Shown here in pieces: positions 1-11,736 of a stretch of 64,000 nt of DNA. The stretch comes from Sipunculus nudus. Taxonomy: Eukaryota; Annelida; Sipuncula; Golfingiida; Sipunculidae. The notes under the pieces were generated by a model. The model was not told the origin of the DNA. It did no database searches and saw nothing but the letters and a program-made list of their open reading frames with translations. The stretch covers positions 14,013,488-14,077,487 of the forward strand of contig CM049320.1 of NCBI GenBank assembly GCA_026874595.1. Direction: 5' to 3'. Within the stretch, counting starts at the first letter, position 1, and the number at the start of each line of letters is the position of its first letter. The translations under genes were made by a program, and so were the position numbers.

Positions 1-212
1 CTATTCATCATAGGCAAAACTGGTGGGCCACCTGCAACCACTTATGAACAGTGTCCATCTGTTCATCTGCCTTTGGATAAAATCACTCATATCTCAGAAA
101 TGGTTTGACTTATCCACCTGAAATTTCGCAGGTTCATACATCCTGGGCAGCTTTCTCGATTTTATGACAGGTGGTGCCACCTGCATTCACGTTTACGCTG
201 CAGACATCCATG
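1..212 (-). repeat. 278-bp repeat family (GGTGGCGCCACC core), one inverted unit
   Basis: The reverse complement matches the units at 4,120-4,950: GCAGCGTAAAC, then AGGTGGcaCCACCTG, AAAATCGAGAA, AAGTCAAACCA and a GGCAGATGAACAGATGGAC block. Confidence 0.7.
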
Positions 213-1229
213 CTAATATTCAACACACCTCACTCTATTCCCCTTGCCACTTAATCCATGCCTCACTTCACCCGTGCCACTCTGATTTCTGCGGATACAC
301 ATATTGTCGACTACCCATATTCTAGTTTTAAATGTCCTAGTCTGAAACTTGCAGGTCCGAAACGTCCATTTTGCTGAAATCATAATGACTAAGGTAGATA
401 TGCAGGACTTAAGAGGATCAATATTAAATTTAAAAAATAAACCTCCATTCATACTCCCAAACCTTTGCACAGGTTCGCATTAGGCCTGTAGGCCTTGTTA
501 CAAACTTAAAACAGGATCAAGACCTTTATTGTACAGGAATGACCTTGATCTTGCTTGGTCACTGTATTTGTCAAAACAGGTTCAAATACATGATACAACT
601 ACATGATTATGGCACTGTCTACCAAAACATATAACCAAAAGCGTTCATTTGGTTCCTTGATCTTAAATAAGAAAACATGGTCATTTCATTAGCTAATGCA
701 TTACCAGTTTCAGTTTTTATTAGGGCATATCAAACTTCCATGACACCTACTGTTACATTTCAGTCCATCCTTGAAACATTTACATTTGTTTGACTTGCAC
801 AGCTTGTCACTCTGTCCACAGTTACACTTGGTATACCCTTGTCCACCACACTTGGACTCTTCTTGTACTCATCTCTAACATATAATAACATTCATGGTTT
901 GGCTCTAATTAAAGCATGTGCAAAACTGACTCAGTTGCTCATTAAGTACTCAGCTCCAAGTCTAACACACGTCACAGTAAGGCTCTATCAAAGCAGGTAC
1001 ATGGCTGGCCCATTAAAAGAAACTACTCAACTCTATCAGCCATTAATGTTTGGCTCTAATTGAAAAGTGCGAGGAGTAGCCTCTTAGAGGTAGCACACAA
1101 AGTAATTGTGGTAAACACCCTTTGTAACTAATCCAAAGATATCTTGATTAGGTATTTGATATTAGCATATGTTAAGACAAAAATATAAACTTTTCTCAAA
1201 AGTAGTAAGTTATGAAATATTTTGGAACA

Positions 1230-1700
1230 GTTTTTACTATCTTCAATCTTTAAAATATATGAGTGTAATAATGTGATGTGAAATATTATTATGATTTATC
1301 AATCTAACTTTGATAACATCATAATTCTTTATCAAATATACATTATACATCATATTGAATAGAGTGATGTTGCACATACCGGTTATGGTTTATACTTCTT
1401 CTCTCTTTAAAATATATGTGTGTAATAATATAATGTGAAATATTATTTTGATTTATCAGTTTAACTGTGATAACATCATCATTCTTTATCAAATATTTTT
1501 CATCATATTATTACACATGTAGTTTAAGATAGAATAAGAAAAAAATATAAAGTTTACTCAAAATAAACAAGGTATACCACATAAGAATACATACTATTTC
1601 AAATCATATTATTACACATGTAGCTTAAGAAAGAAGATGAAAAATATACATTGTACTAAAAAATAGCAAGGTATACCATATTAGAATACATATATGTCAT
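1230..1700 (+). repeat. AT-rich local direct repeats
   Basis: A roughly 85-bp block (AAAATATATGAGTGTAATAATG onward in shortened form) at 1,250-1,345 recurs at 1,408-1,490, and an ATCATATTATTACACATGTAG block occurs at about 1,502 and 1,603. The surrounding 212-1,980 region shows no gene. Confidence 0.55.
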
Positions 1701-1994
1701 AATAAAATCTATTTTAAATAAATGACTTGTTTTACACCAGTTCAAAATTTCAGTCAGTGTGTCGAATAATTGGACTCATTTTTCAGTCAATTTGTAAAAT
1801 GCCTGAAAATTTCAGTAATTTTATAAAATGCCCGAGTAATTCAGGCAATTTGTAAATTGACTGAAAATTCAGGCAATTTACAAATTGAATGATTTTACAC
1901 ATTGACTGTATCATATATACATATAATACACTGTATTGACTAGCACCGTTCGCGACCAGTGGTAGGACTGCAAACCATAAACATAGCGCGAACG

Positions 1995-2210
1995 CTAAGA
2001 TTTTAAGGGGCAGATTCAGGATTTAGGAAATGGAGGGGTCCAACCCAGGAGGACTAATAACAAAGCCTGAAAAAAAGGTCACTAGGTCCAGAAAAGGGGG
2101 TCCAGGCCGAAATATTGGTCTGAAACACTTAAATAAACCTTGCGGCTGCTGAAAAAAAGGGGGGGGGGGGGGTCAGAACCCCCTGGACCCTCCGCCTAGA
2201 TCCGCTTCTG
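1995..2210 (-). mobile_element. CAGAAGCGGATC-ended MITE, copy 1
   Basis: About 215 bp. The left end (GGGGCAGATTCAGGATTTAGG) pairs with the right end (TAGATCCGCTTCTG) as imperfect terminal inverted repeats; the interior has GGGGTCCAACCCAGGAGG and a G-run. Same family as 3,148-3,332, 9,912-10,125 and 28,185-28,400. Confidence 0.65.
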
Positions 2211-2689
2211 TTTTTGCTAAACCGCACAAGTTCCCAAATGGTCAAGCTTTCAACTGGTGTTTTTTATGTGTTTTCGCCGTATATCGGACTCGGCATGGCC
2301 AGACACTCTTTTTTATGGCAAACACGTGGTTTCGAAATGGTTTTGCTAGGGGGGGGGGGATCATGTATAAGCCTACCCTCACGTGTATGTGAAGTTCTAT
2401 TAGATAGTGTTGTGTGTATGTCGGGTTCAGAAATATCCTGATACTGATAACACAACCAATTTACTATCCTATTCGACTGACAGGTCTCGCTCGAGAAAAA
2501 GGATAAAAACTGCCGTCATATATAAGTGTAATCCTGCTCTAGGGAAGTAGTTAACCATTTGTCGATTGAAGGGACTCTCTTGTGGTGTTAAGTCGTGACT
2601 TTTAACTCGTGACTTTACTAAAACCATATATGAAATAAAACTGTACTACATGACGAACGTTTTATGGGTAAAACTGGGTAAACTGGTTA

Positions 2690-3147
2690 ATACGGTTCAA
2701 ATGGCCGAAACTGCAAGTATAAAGGCGATGCGTCTCGAAACACTGTCGTTCACAAGATCGGGTTCGGCTCTCGAATGGCATGGCTGGGTCTCCGCTGCAG
2801 GGATCGGTAGAGGGAATGTAGGTTGCTTCTGCCTTTGCGGATGTGGATGCTGTAGCTTTCTTAAAAGGTCACCGGTTCGGGATGTACGGTGGCGGCCCTT
2901 CGCGGCTCTCTGCTTGGCTTTGTGTGGCATCGCGTCTGTTGGCTCGGAGAACATGCTTAAGGAGCCCGCAGGGCTGAGGTCTTGACCACAGCAACCTGTA
3001 GCTGCTCGACGAGCGTTTACTTCTTCTGCTGCTGTTGCTGAATCCAAGGTATGTTGACATGTTATAATAAAACCTTTAGTAAATTGTTACTAACCTCGTC
3101 ATGTTTTCCCGTTTCAGTCTTGGATAATGGTACATGAACACAGTCTA
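2690..3147 (+). other. GC-rich block with a possible 69-bp intron
   Basis: A CpG-rich segment unlike the AT-rich surroundings. On the plus strand it ends in AATCCAAG|GTATGT (donor at 3,049), and 69 bp later comes TACTAAC, a pyrimidine tract and TTTCAG| (acceptor at 3,117). Open frames of about 110 codons exist on both strands but none resembles a family I know, and the frame entering the donor contains a stop at 2,983. This may be an exon remnant or an untranslated first exon, cut off by the MITE at 3,148. Weak. Confidence 0.3.
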
Positions 3148-3332
3148 GGCAGAAGCGGATCCGGGGGGGGGACCCCCCCCCCCCCCTTTTCACCCGAAGC
3201 AACCTTTTTTTAAAAGTTTTAGACGAACTTTTGCGACCTGGACCCTCTTTTTCGACCTGATGACCTTTTTTTAGGAATTTCATCCTCCTGGGTTGGAACC
3301 CCCTTTTCCTAAATCCTGGATCCGCCCCTGCC
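3148..3332 (+). mobile_element. CAGAAGCGGATC-ended MITE, copy 2
   Basis: Begins GCAGAAGCGGATCC and ends CTGGATCCGCCCCTG; orientation opposite to copies 1 and 3. It directly abuts the hAT-like left end at 3,332. Confidence 0.7.
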
Positions 3333-6320
3333 AGGGCCCTGAGCGGGCTGAAAAATTGAGCCCGCCCCGCATCATGCCCTGTCAGCCCGCGCCGCAATCA
3401 AAGAAAAAACTTCAGCCTGCCCCGAGCTGCAGTTACTAGGATTCTTTCAGCCCGCACCCGCCCCGCCCTCCATGTTTCAAGCTTCCGGCCCGTAAATCCA
3501 GCCCGCAGAATGACAAAAAAAAATGTGTTAGGATCCAAAGGTTAACATATCAAGAATATTTAACGACACAAATATTAGCCAAGCTTATCGTTAATATATA
3601 TAAAATATTTGATGATTGGAATGAAAATAATTTGTTTAGCAATCATTCAAACCATAATTCATAAAATATTTAAAAGACATGTTTGGTTGCTTAAATGGAT
3701 TAATATATACATAATAATTTAACACACCTTAAACATGTTCATTCATTTACAGGGGAAATAAACAAACAGTTGGTTTTATTGTGTCTATTTCTACTTGAAT
3801 TTATAAAAAAAGTAAATAAAAAATGTAGATTTCTTCAAAGTATGTGTACCCAAGTTACCCTTGGAAGTAGTATAGGCTAATCACAAGCCATCAAACTACT
3901 GAGATGTGTTTGCTTGTTAAAATCTTTTCATTGATTATCTGCTAATCAGCTGAAACTGTGACTAATCAGGCGGTCAAGGGAGTAAAGAGATATTTTATTA
4001 TGATAATCTGACCAATATGGCTTTTGATTCAGGATGTTTACTAAGATAGACATGACCAGAGCGGTGTGCCCAATGGGCAATGTCAGTAACAACTAGAATA
4101 TGGGTAATCGACTGCAGCCGAAATGTGTATGTATTTGGCGCCACCTATAACAAAATCCAGAAAGCTATTCAAGTTGTATACATATGCAAAAATTAAGGCA
4201 GATAAGACACACCGCTACTTGTATATGAGTGATTTTATCCCAAAGCAGACAAACAGAAGGACGCTGTGCAAAAATGGTGGCAGGTGGTGCCACCGATTTT
4301 GTGTTTGATTAAGAGCTTTGTAGGATCTAAATACATGCAAAATTTCAGGGGGATATGTCAAACCAGTCCTGAGATATAAGCCTGAATTTCTGCAGCGTAA
4401 ACATAAATGTAGGTGGCGCCACCTGCCACAAAATCGAGAATGCTATCCAAGATGTATAAACATGCAAAACTTTAGGCAGATAAGTCAAACCACTACTGAG
4501 ATATGAGTGGTTTTTATCCCACGGCAGACAAACAGACGGACGCTGTGCAAAAATGGTTGCAGGTATGCGCCTTCAGTTAACGTACGATAAAGAGCTTTGT
4601 GAGATCTATACACATGCAAAATTTCAGGGGGATATGTCAAACCAGTCCTGAGATATAAGCCTGAATGTCTGCAGCGTAAACATAAATGAAGGTGGCGCCA
4701 CCTGGCACAAAATTTAGAAAGCTATCCAAGATGTATAATCCTGCAACATTTTAGGCAGATAAGTCAAACCACTGCCGAGAAATAAGTGATTTTATCCCAC
4801 GGCAGATGAACAGATGGACGCTGTGCATAAATGCTTGCAGGCGCCACCATTTTTAGTGTATTTTATAAAGCTATCCAAGGGCTTTTTAGCCTGATTGGTC
4901 AAACGGTTCCCGAGATATGTGGGTTTATGTGTGGAAACATACGCAGAAATGGACGCTGGGCAGAGAGGAAAGGTCAGAGGTCAACCTAAGATGAGGGCGC
5001 AGCATTACGACCATATTACTGGCGCCAGAGTGTCAAGACATCTACGTCTGAAGATCGCATTTAAAGGCCTTATGAAGATGCAAATATTTTCGTCATTTCT
5101 GACAACGCTTCATGGGCTACAGGTACACTGTCAAAACAACATAAACCAGGCCATTCGTTAGCATTTTTGTGTACTTTCTACTAATACCAAATATGAACGA
5201 GAAAAGTTCCTGTTTTACCCAGCACATTGGTAAAGCCCTCGGCATGTTCGTTGAATTTATGACCGCATGAACACAAGCATGGCTCACACGGGTTACAGGG
5301 CGCAGGCAACTTGCAGGCGACACTGGAAATGACCCGTGTCCATGGAGACGGTGTTTCAGTTTGGGTTGCGAGCTCACATATATACTATTGTGTTTATTCA
5401 CGATTCTAAGCATAATATTAAGATTATGGGCCGTTTACCAAAATATGAATGTAACCAGATGCAAGACCACTGTGTTACATTCCTCCATATTACTAGTATC
5501 ACGACTCGAGTAGGCTTACCAGCCCAATTATCCGATTGCCTACTGAGTCGGGTTGTCACGGCTAAGTGGTTACAGAGTTCTCCGGAAACCTATGCGGCGG
5601 CGGCATGCAACTGAAATAGTATCCGCATAGTATCCGCAAAACTTTGTTGTGGTGGATACAATTAGACAGCACATGGAGTTACAATTAGATAAGGAGTCCA
5701 CCCTTAGACTTTGTGCAGTTCTAGGTCAATGAGTTACCTACAGAGCCAGCTGTAGCTACACACTGTCTATTACAAGATCAAAGATAATCAAGCCCTTGCC
5801 ACTCCCAGCCATATTATGTAATATGTGAGACCTTGCACAAGTACAGGGTTACAGTCCATATACAACAATAGGCCAGGTAACTTTGTAAAAAGTTATGACC
5901 AGCTCCCGCTGCAAGGACATTTCTTTAAAATCTAGATTTCAGATAAATGGTGCATCATCTATTTTGTATAACAAATTGACTTTATACGTAGAAAAGAAAC
6001 ATATTGGCTTAGTGTTGTTGCAACTGTCAGTCAGTGTAAGGGGTTAACAGGAATAAATTAAAATTTATTAATATTTATCTTTTCATATAACTATTTTTAC
6101 ACCACCTGAAAACATTTTATCCAAAAATATCAATGTCTTGAAATGATTGGTTTTTTTAAGTATAATTTTATATTCATGTTCTACTGAACTGCAAGATCAT
6201 CAATTCGCAGCCCGCCCCGCCCCGCACTATCTTAATTAAATGTAGCCCGTCCCGCCCCGCATAGCGTCTTAAGCGAGCCCCCGCGGGCTGCGGGTCAAAA
6301 CCCGCCCCGCACAGGTCCTA
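3332..6320 (+). mobile_element. Possible hAT-like DNA transposon with CCCGC-rich ends
   Basis: The left end CAGGGCCCTGAGCGGG and the reverse complement of the right end, TAGGACCTGTGCGGGG, are similar inverted termini of the hAT type (C/TAGGG). Both are followed by clusters of GCCCGCCCCGC-type motifs (3,355-3,500 and 6,205-6,310). The 2.6 kb between them is AT-rich, holds the 278-bp repeat array and no transposase. No 8-bp target duplication is visible, so the two ends could belong to different insertions. Confidence 0.45.
4120..4950 (+). repeat. 278-bp repeat family, three tandem units
   Basis: Three copies in tandem, each with a GGCGCCACCT core (at about 4,136, 4,412, 4,691; spacing 276-279 bp), an AGATAAGTCAAACCACT block and a CAGACAAACAG(A/G)GGACGCTGTGC-type block. 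Palindromic GGTGGCGCCACC cores also occur singly at 37,185 and, altered, at 32,950 and 58,490. Non-coding dispersed repeat; the transposon class is not clear. Confidence 0.75.
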
Positions 6321-6849
6321 GAACACACACACACACACATGAACAGGAGGAAAGGCGTGCACATATGTTTTAAGAATATGCAACGAGATAGGAATAATAG
6401 GAATTGAAATGAAACCCTTGTATTTGTTTGGCTACTGAAAAAAAGACACCCGCATGTCCGCATTGCAATTTAAAATCTATACACAGCGACAGGTTAGCTT
6501 ACCAGATAAATATAATGTTATTATATTGACCTATCGCGAGTAAACGTGACCAGAATATAAGATTAAAGAAATTTATATCCCTTTATTCAGCGGGCAGAAC
6601 ACATAGCCGACACAAGCGTTTCATTTATACTCCTTTTAAGTGATAAGAGACTGATGAATATATTCAATTGAACCAAATGTACGGGGCATTTAGCAGAGTG
6701 TTGCGTTCTCGACTGTTTCACAAGATTAAACAAAGAAGTTTTTGCACACCCATAGTCTATACATCAGTTGAAAACTAATTTTCGGTAGAATAAGGATATG
6801 ACATTTTAAGAGCTTAATAAAAACTTCTGGAAAAAATATTCCTGTAGAA

Positions 6850-6866
<17 letters not shown>

Positions 6867-6891
<25 letters not shown>

Positions 6892-6970
6892 TCTAACCAC
6901 ATTCACCTGATGATCGGGTCGCACCCCGTGAAACAGACTATTGTGAATTAAGTGTTGTTTTTCTCCAGAG

Positions 6971-7022
<52 letters not shown>
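6867..7022. repeat. Two TA microsatellites
   Basis: A CA/TA tract at 6,849-6,891 and an uninterrupted TA tract at about 6,972-7,021. Confidence 0.95.
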
Positions 7023-7024
<2 letters not shown>

Positions 7025-7329
7025 AAGTTACACATTCGGTACACGCACGAACAATTTTACATTACTAGATAGCTGAGAATTTGATAAAATTGGCAATATT
7101 CATTTCAGGAAGAAAAGGAAAAGAGAACAGCAAGAATATGACCTCATGTTGTTCCTGACCACAATGTACTTTTGAAAACATTATTAAAGGCTACTGGAGA
7201 TAACAAAAGTATTATAAAGGTAGTTAAACTAAGGTGTGCTTTATCCAGAGACTTTAAAACGGAATCAAATCTGAAGATTCGAAGAGTGGCGCTTGTGAAG
7301 ACACAAACTATGTACGTCACTCAAAAACA

Positions 7330-7720
7330 GATTGGTTAAATTTGTAACCAATTTACTTGGTTAAGCAAATGTCGGTTGTTTGACCAATTGATATATTGTT
7401 TATCTTAACCAACGCATTGTTAAACTTAAAGTACTCACCAAACCAGTTAGTTGTTCAATTTTTATTGGTTAACAGAATAAAAACACTGTATGTAGGTTAA
7501 ACAAATATATTGGTCCAATGATAACCAAAATATTGGATATCTTAGCACACAGATATAACAAATTTGTTTGGTTGAGTTGATATTGGTAGATTTAACCAAC
7601 ACATTGGTTATTTCAACCAACTTGTTGGTTATGTAGTAACCAAACTCATTGGGCATTTTGACCAAATTTTATTGGTAGACCAATTGTTTGCATGTGTTTA
7701 ACCAGTTTTCTTGGTCTATA
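7330..7720. repeat. Array of AACCAA / TTGGTT dyads
   Basis: About a dozen AACCAA or TTGGTT hexamers occur in 390 bp, often paired head to head around a short AT spacer (for example TTGGTTA..TAACCAA). A smaller cluster is at 34,975-35,065 and its duplicate at 46,665-46,750. No gene is in 6,330-9,900; the rest of that stretch is AT-rich with degenerate repeats around 8,200-8,960 (AAATTCCTGG and GGGTCCCTT motifs). Confidence 0.55.
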
Positions 7721-9911
7721 TGGGTTACTGTTCAGTTGATAATCTACAAGATATTTATAGCATGCTTATATTGGGAGCCCGGGATTATAAACAAAATGAA
7801 AGCGACCCCCCCCCCCCCACCCCCACCATCACAAAGAAAAGCACCCTGATAAATTAAAAAAAAATAATAAAAAACATAAAGGACCTCTCCACTGAATCAT
7901 TTTATATTCCGCATGAATATATTTACGAACACTTAACAAAAGCAAATATAACCTACATTTTATACCTGATGTAGACTTTAAACAGAGTAAACGAATACCG
8001 TAAAATGAAAATAAACGGTATGTACTTCCGGAAGGAAAGTGTACGCTTTCCATAGCCCTCCGGACCATGTGAAATAAACTTAAATAAATGTTGGTTAATT
8101 TCTTCTGTTGTACTAAATATAAGATTTACCATTCTGTTATACTGTAACTATTGTGTACCGTTACTCAGTATATTTCTACATTTCCATGCCGTAAGAACAC
8201 CTGGCCCATCCAGGCCCTTTGGACCCGACGGGTTAAAACCTACATAAACAATAGCTAATGCTATTGAAGACAAATGAGAGGCTACCTTGAAAACTTCTGG
8301 GTTCGAGTTCTTTCCTATCAATTCCGATTATAACTATATATATATAAGTTAACACCAAAGAGAAAATACAAAGATCCTCATTAACAAGCATATAGCCGGG
8401 CTCCTTTGAGGCGTCCTGGTGACAGCTATATAAATGCAGGTTGACATGAAAGCCAAGGAAATTTTCTAATTTTCAAGTATTTTCTTGTGTTCTTCACATA
8501 GGAAACTCCTGACGGTGATGGGACCCTTTGGTCCCTCACTTTTAAAAACTCTATATTTACATTTCGTGAATTCATAATTTTCGAGCTTTTTTTTGTGCCT
8601 CATTGGTAATTCCTAGGCTAAAAAAATCAAGTTAGACTTGTACATTTTCAAACATTTCATTGGACCCTATAGGAAATTCCTGGCCGGTACGGGTCCCTTA
8701 ATTTAGACCAGTTAATTTGAATTAAAAATTCCATATAGGCCTACATGTTTCTCAAATGAAAAACGGGATGCGCATTTCTGTTGCCCTATATGGGATACTT
8801 ACATATGGTCTAATGGTCTAATACTCTATGGTTTCCTTACTAAAATTTATATCAGCTAAATTAAAATTAAATGAGACCTACATTTTCAAACATATTAATC
8901 TACTCTATAAGAAATTCCTGGTCGATCGGGCACCCCTTTGGCCCGCCGTGCCCCCGTTACGGTGTATATACCTGCTGATTTCACCGCTCACAGGGCCTGC
9001 TCTAAATTAGATAAAAACCGGCGGGAATTGAAAACCAGACACATATGTAATCTAAACAATCACAGAATTGGTATTTAATGGCTAACCGCAAGGACTGCCG
9101 TGCTCCAAGACCTTTGCATGAGCAGCAGCTTCAAATGATGATTTTGTTTGGTCCATGCATCAAAGTTACTAGAGGGTGTCATCCTTTACTGTTACTAAAT
9201 CGACACAGTTTAAACTACGGCCTGGGCCTTACAAATACAATTTTGTGAGCTTATTTTGCAAAAAAAGTTTAGGCAAACTACGAAATTTACGAAATGGGTG
9301 CACCTAAAAATTTATTGAACAAATGTTAGGGGGACGCGCGCCTGTTTCGCCCCCTCTAAACACGCCCCTGTCCAGTAGCAGCTCAAGACAGAAAGAGAGA
9401 CAAATGAGACCGGCTCCGAGGCAGACAGGAGACAGGTGTGAAGGATCGAATTCCGGCAATAAAATTCCATTGATACACAAGTCAAGGGCCAACTATAGGA
9501 AAACATATCCGTCACTTCCAAAATAAATTAAAACAACCACGCAATTAAAATAACTACCCGTGTTAACGGTTTGATGTATAGATCCTACACTTCAAGATGT
9601 TGTCCAGTTAGATAAACCGGAACGTGTGTAGAAACATATCTTTGTCAGTACACAGTTTTAGACCAGTCTTCTGTCTTTTATAATTGTGTGACGGTTGTTC
9701 TCCAAGTGGTAATCATAATCAGGAGAGTCTTGATGAGATCAGAAATTTTTCACGTACAGCTTTAAACTAACGAACTGAAATCACATGAGCTAAATGTTAG
9801 GAATGTCTTAAAATCATGGGATTTACTTATCGTGATAGAAGAAAACGTAGAAACATAAATAAAAGATTGAATCATACATCAATTGTCTAAGAAAAAACCC
9901 TACAAGTGATA

Positions 9912-10125
9912 TACAGGGGCGGATCCAGGATTTAATAAAAAAAAGGGGGGGGGGGGGGTCCAACCCAGGAGGACTAATATAAACCTTAAAAAAAGGTCCC
10001 CGGGCCCGGAAAAGGGAAGAGGGTCCAGGTCGCAAAATTTTCTGGAAACCCAAAAAAAAGGTTGCGGTGGATGTAAAAAAAAGGGGGGGAGTGGTCCGCC
10101 GGGACGCCCCTGCATCCGCTTCTGA
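9912..10125 (-). mobile_element. CAGAAGCGGATC-ended MITE, copy 3
   Basis: Ends CAGGGGCGGATCCAGGATTT and CCTGCATCCGCTTCTG; interior GGGGTCCAACCCAGGAGG as in copy 1. Confidence 0.7.
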
Positions 10126-10189
10126 TACAGTACATGAACCTAAAAACTAAAAAAAGTTTTTATTCTATATGGCCAACAAAATCTCTGAT

Positions 10190-11735
10190 CCACAATGGGT
10201 AACAGTAAATCTCTTCATCCCCGGCGGTTTAGTAAATCTCTCCATCCAGAAAGGTTAACATTAAAATCTATCCATCTACAAAGGTTAACAGTAAAATCTG
10301 TCCATCCATAAAGGTTAACAGTAAAATCTGTGCATCCACAAAGGTTAACAGTGAATCTGTGCATCCACAAAGGTTACCAGTAAAATCTGTCCATCCATAA
10401 AGGTTAAAAGTAAAATCTGTGCATCCACAAAGGTTTACAGTAAAATCTGTCCATCCATAAAGGTTAACAGTAAAATCTGTGCATCCACAAAGGTTTACAG
10501 TAAAATCTGTGCATCCACAAAGGTTTACAGTAAAATCTGTCCATCCATAAAGGTTAACAGTGAATCTGTCCATCCATAAAGGTTAAAAGTAAAATCTGTG
10601 CATCCACAAAGGTTTACAGTAAAATCTGTGCATCCATAAAGGTTAAAAGTAAAATCTGTGCATCCACAAAGGTTTACAGTAAAATCTGTGCATCCACAAA
10701 GGTTAACAGTAAAATCTGTCCATCCATAAAGGTTAACAGTGAATCTGTCCATCCATAAAGGTTAAAAGTAAAATCTGTGCATCCACAAAGGTTTACAGTA
10801 AAATCTGTGCATCCACAAAGGTTTACAGTAAAATCTGTGCATCCACAAAGGTTTACAGTAAAATCTGTCCATCCATAAAGGTTTACAGTAAAATCTGTGC
10901 ATCCATAAAGGTTAAAAGTAAAATCTGTGCATCCACAAAGGTTTACAGTAAAATCTGTCCATCCATAAAGGTTAACAGTGAATATGTCCATCCATAAAGG
11001 TTAAAAGTAAAATCTGTGCATCCACAAAGGTTTACAGTAAAATCTGTGCATCCATAAAGGTTAAAAGTAAAATCTGTGCATCCACAAAGGTTTACAGTAA
11101 AATCTGTCCATCCATAAAGGTTAACAGTGAATCTGTCCATCCATAAAGGTTAAAAGTAAAATCTGTGCATCCACAAAGGTTTACAGTAAAATCTGTGCAT
11201 CCATAAAGGTTAAAAGTAAAATCTGTGCATCCACAAAGGTTTACAGTAAAATCTGTGCATCCATAAAGGTTAAAAGTAAAATCTGTGCATCCACAAAGGT
11301 TTACAGTAAAATCTGTGCATCCACAAAGGTTAACAGTGAATCTGTCCATCCATAAAGGTTAAAAGTAAAATCTGTGCATCCACAAAGGTTTACAGTAAAA
11401 TCTGTCCATCCATAAAGGTTAACAGTGAATCTGTCCATCCATAAAGGTTAAAAGTAAAATCTGTGCATCCACAAAGGTTTACAGTAAAATCTGTGCATCC
11501 ATAAAGGTTAACAGTAAAATCTGTGCATCCACAAAGGTTTACAGTAAAATCTGTGCATCCACAAAGGTTAACAGTGAATCTGTCCATCCATAAAGGTTAA
11601 AAGTAAAATCTGTGCATCCACAAAGGTTTACAGTAAAATCTGTGCATCCATAAAGGTTAACAGTAAAATCTGTCGATCCACAAAGGTTAACATCGAAGCT
11701 CTCCATCCAAAAAGTTAAAAGTAAATCTCTTTATT
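10190..11735. repeat. 30-bp minisatellite array (about 50 units)
   Basis: The tandem unit is AGTAAAATCTGTGCATCCAC followed by AAAGGTTTAC, 30 bp. Variants differ at GTGC/GTCC, CCACA/CCATA and TTTAC/TTAAC/TTAAA. A 29-bp variant containing AGTGAATCTGTCC recurs every 5-8 units. Read on the minus strand the 30-bp unit gives an open decapeptide repeat (CTDFTVNLCG-like), and each 29-bp unit shifts the frame. This is not a protein gene on present evidence: there are no flanking coding signals, and open frames follow from the 30-bp period. Confidence 0.95.
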
Positions 11736-11736
11736 G

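Noticed and set aside
10268-11587. Series of minus-strand open frames encoding decapeptide repeats
   Set aside because: They arise from the 30-bp minisatellite period; 29-bp units shift the frame, and there are no start context, flanking exons or conserved domain.
10190-11735. CRISPR-like regular array
   Set aside because: Units are contiguous 30-bp repeats with no unique spacers, and the genome is eukaryotic.
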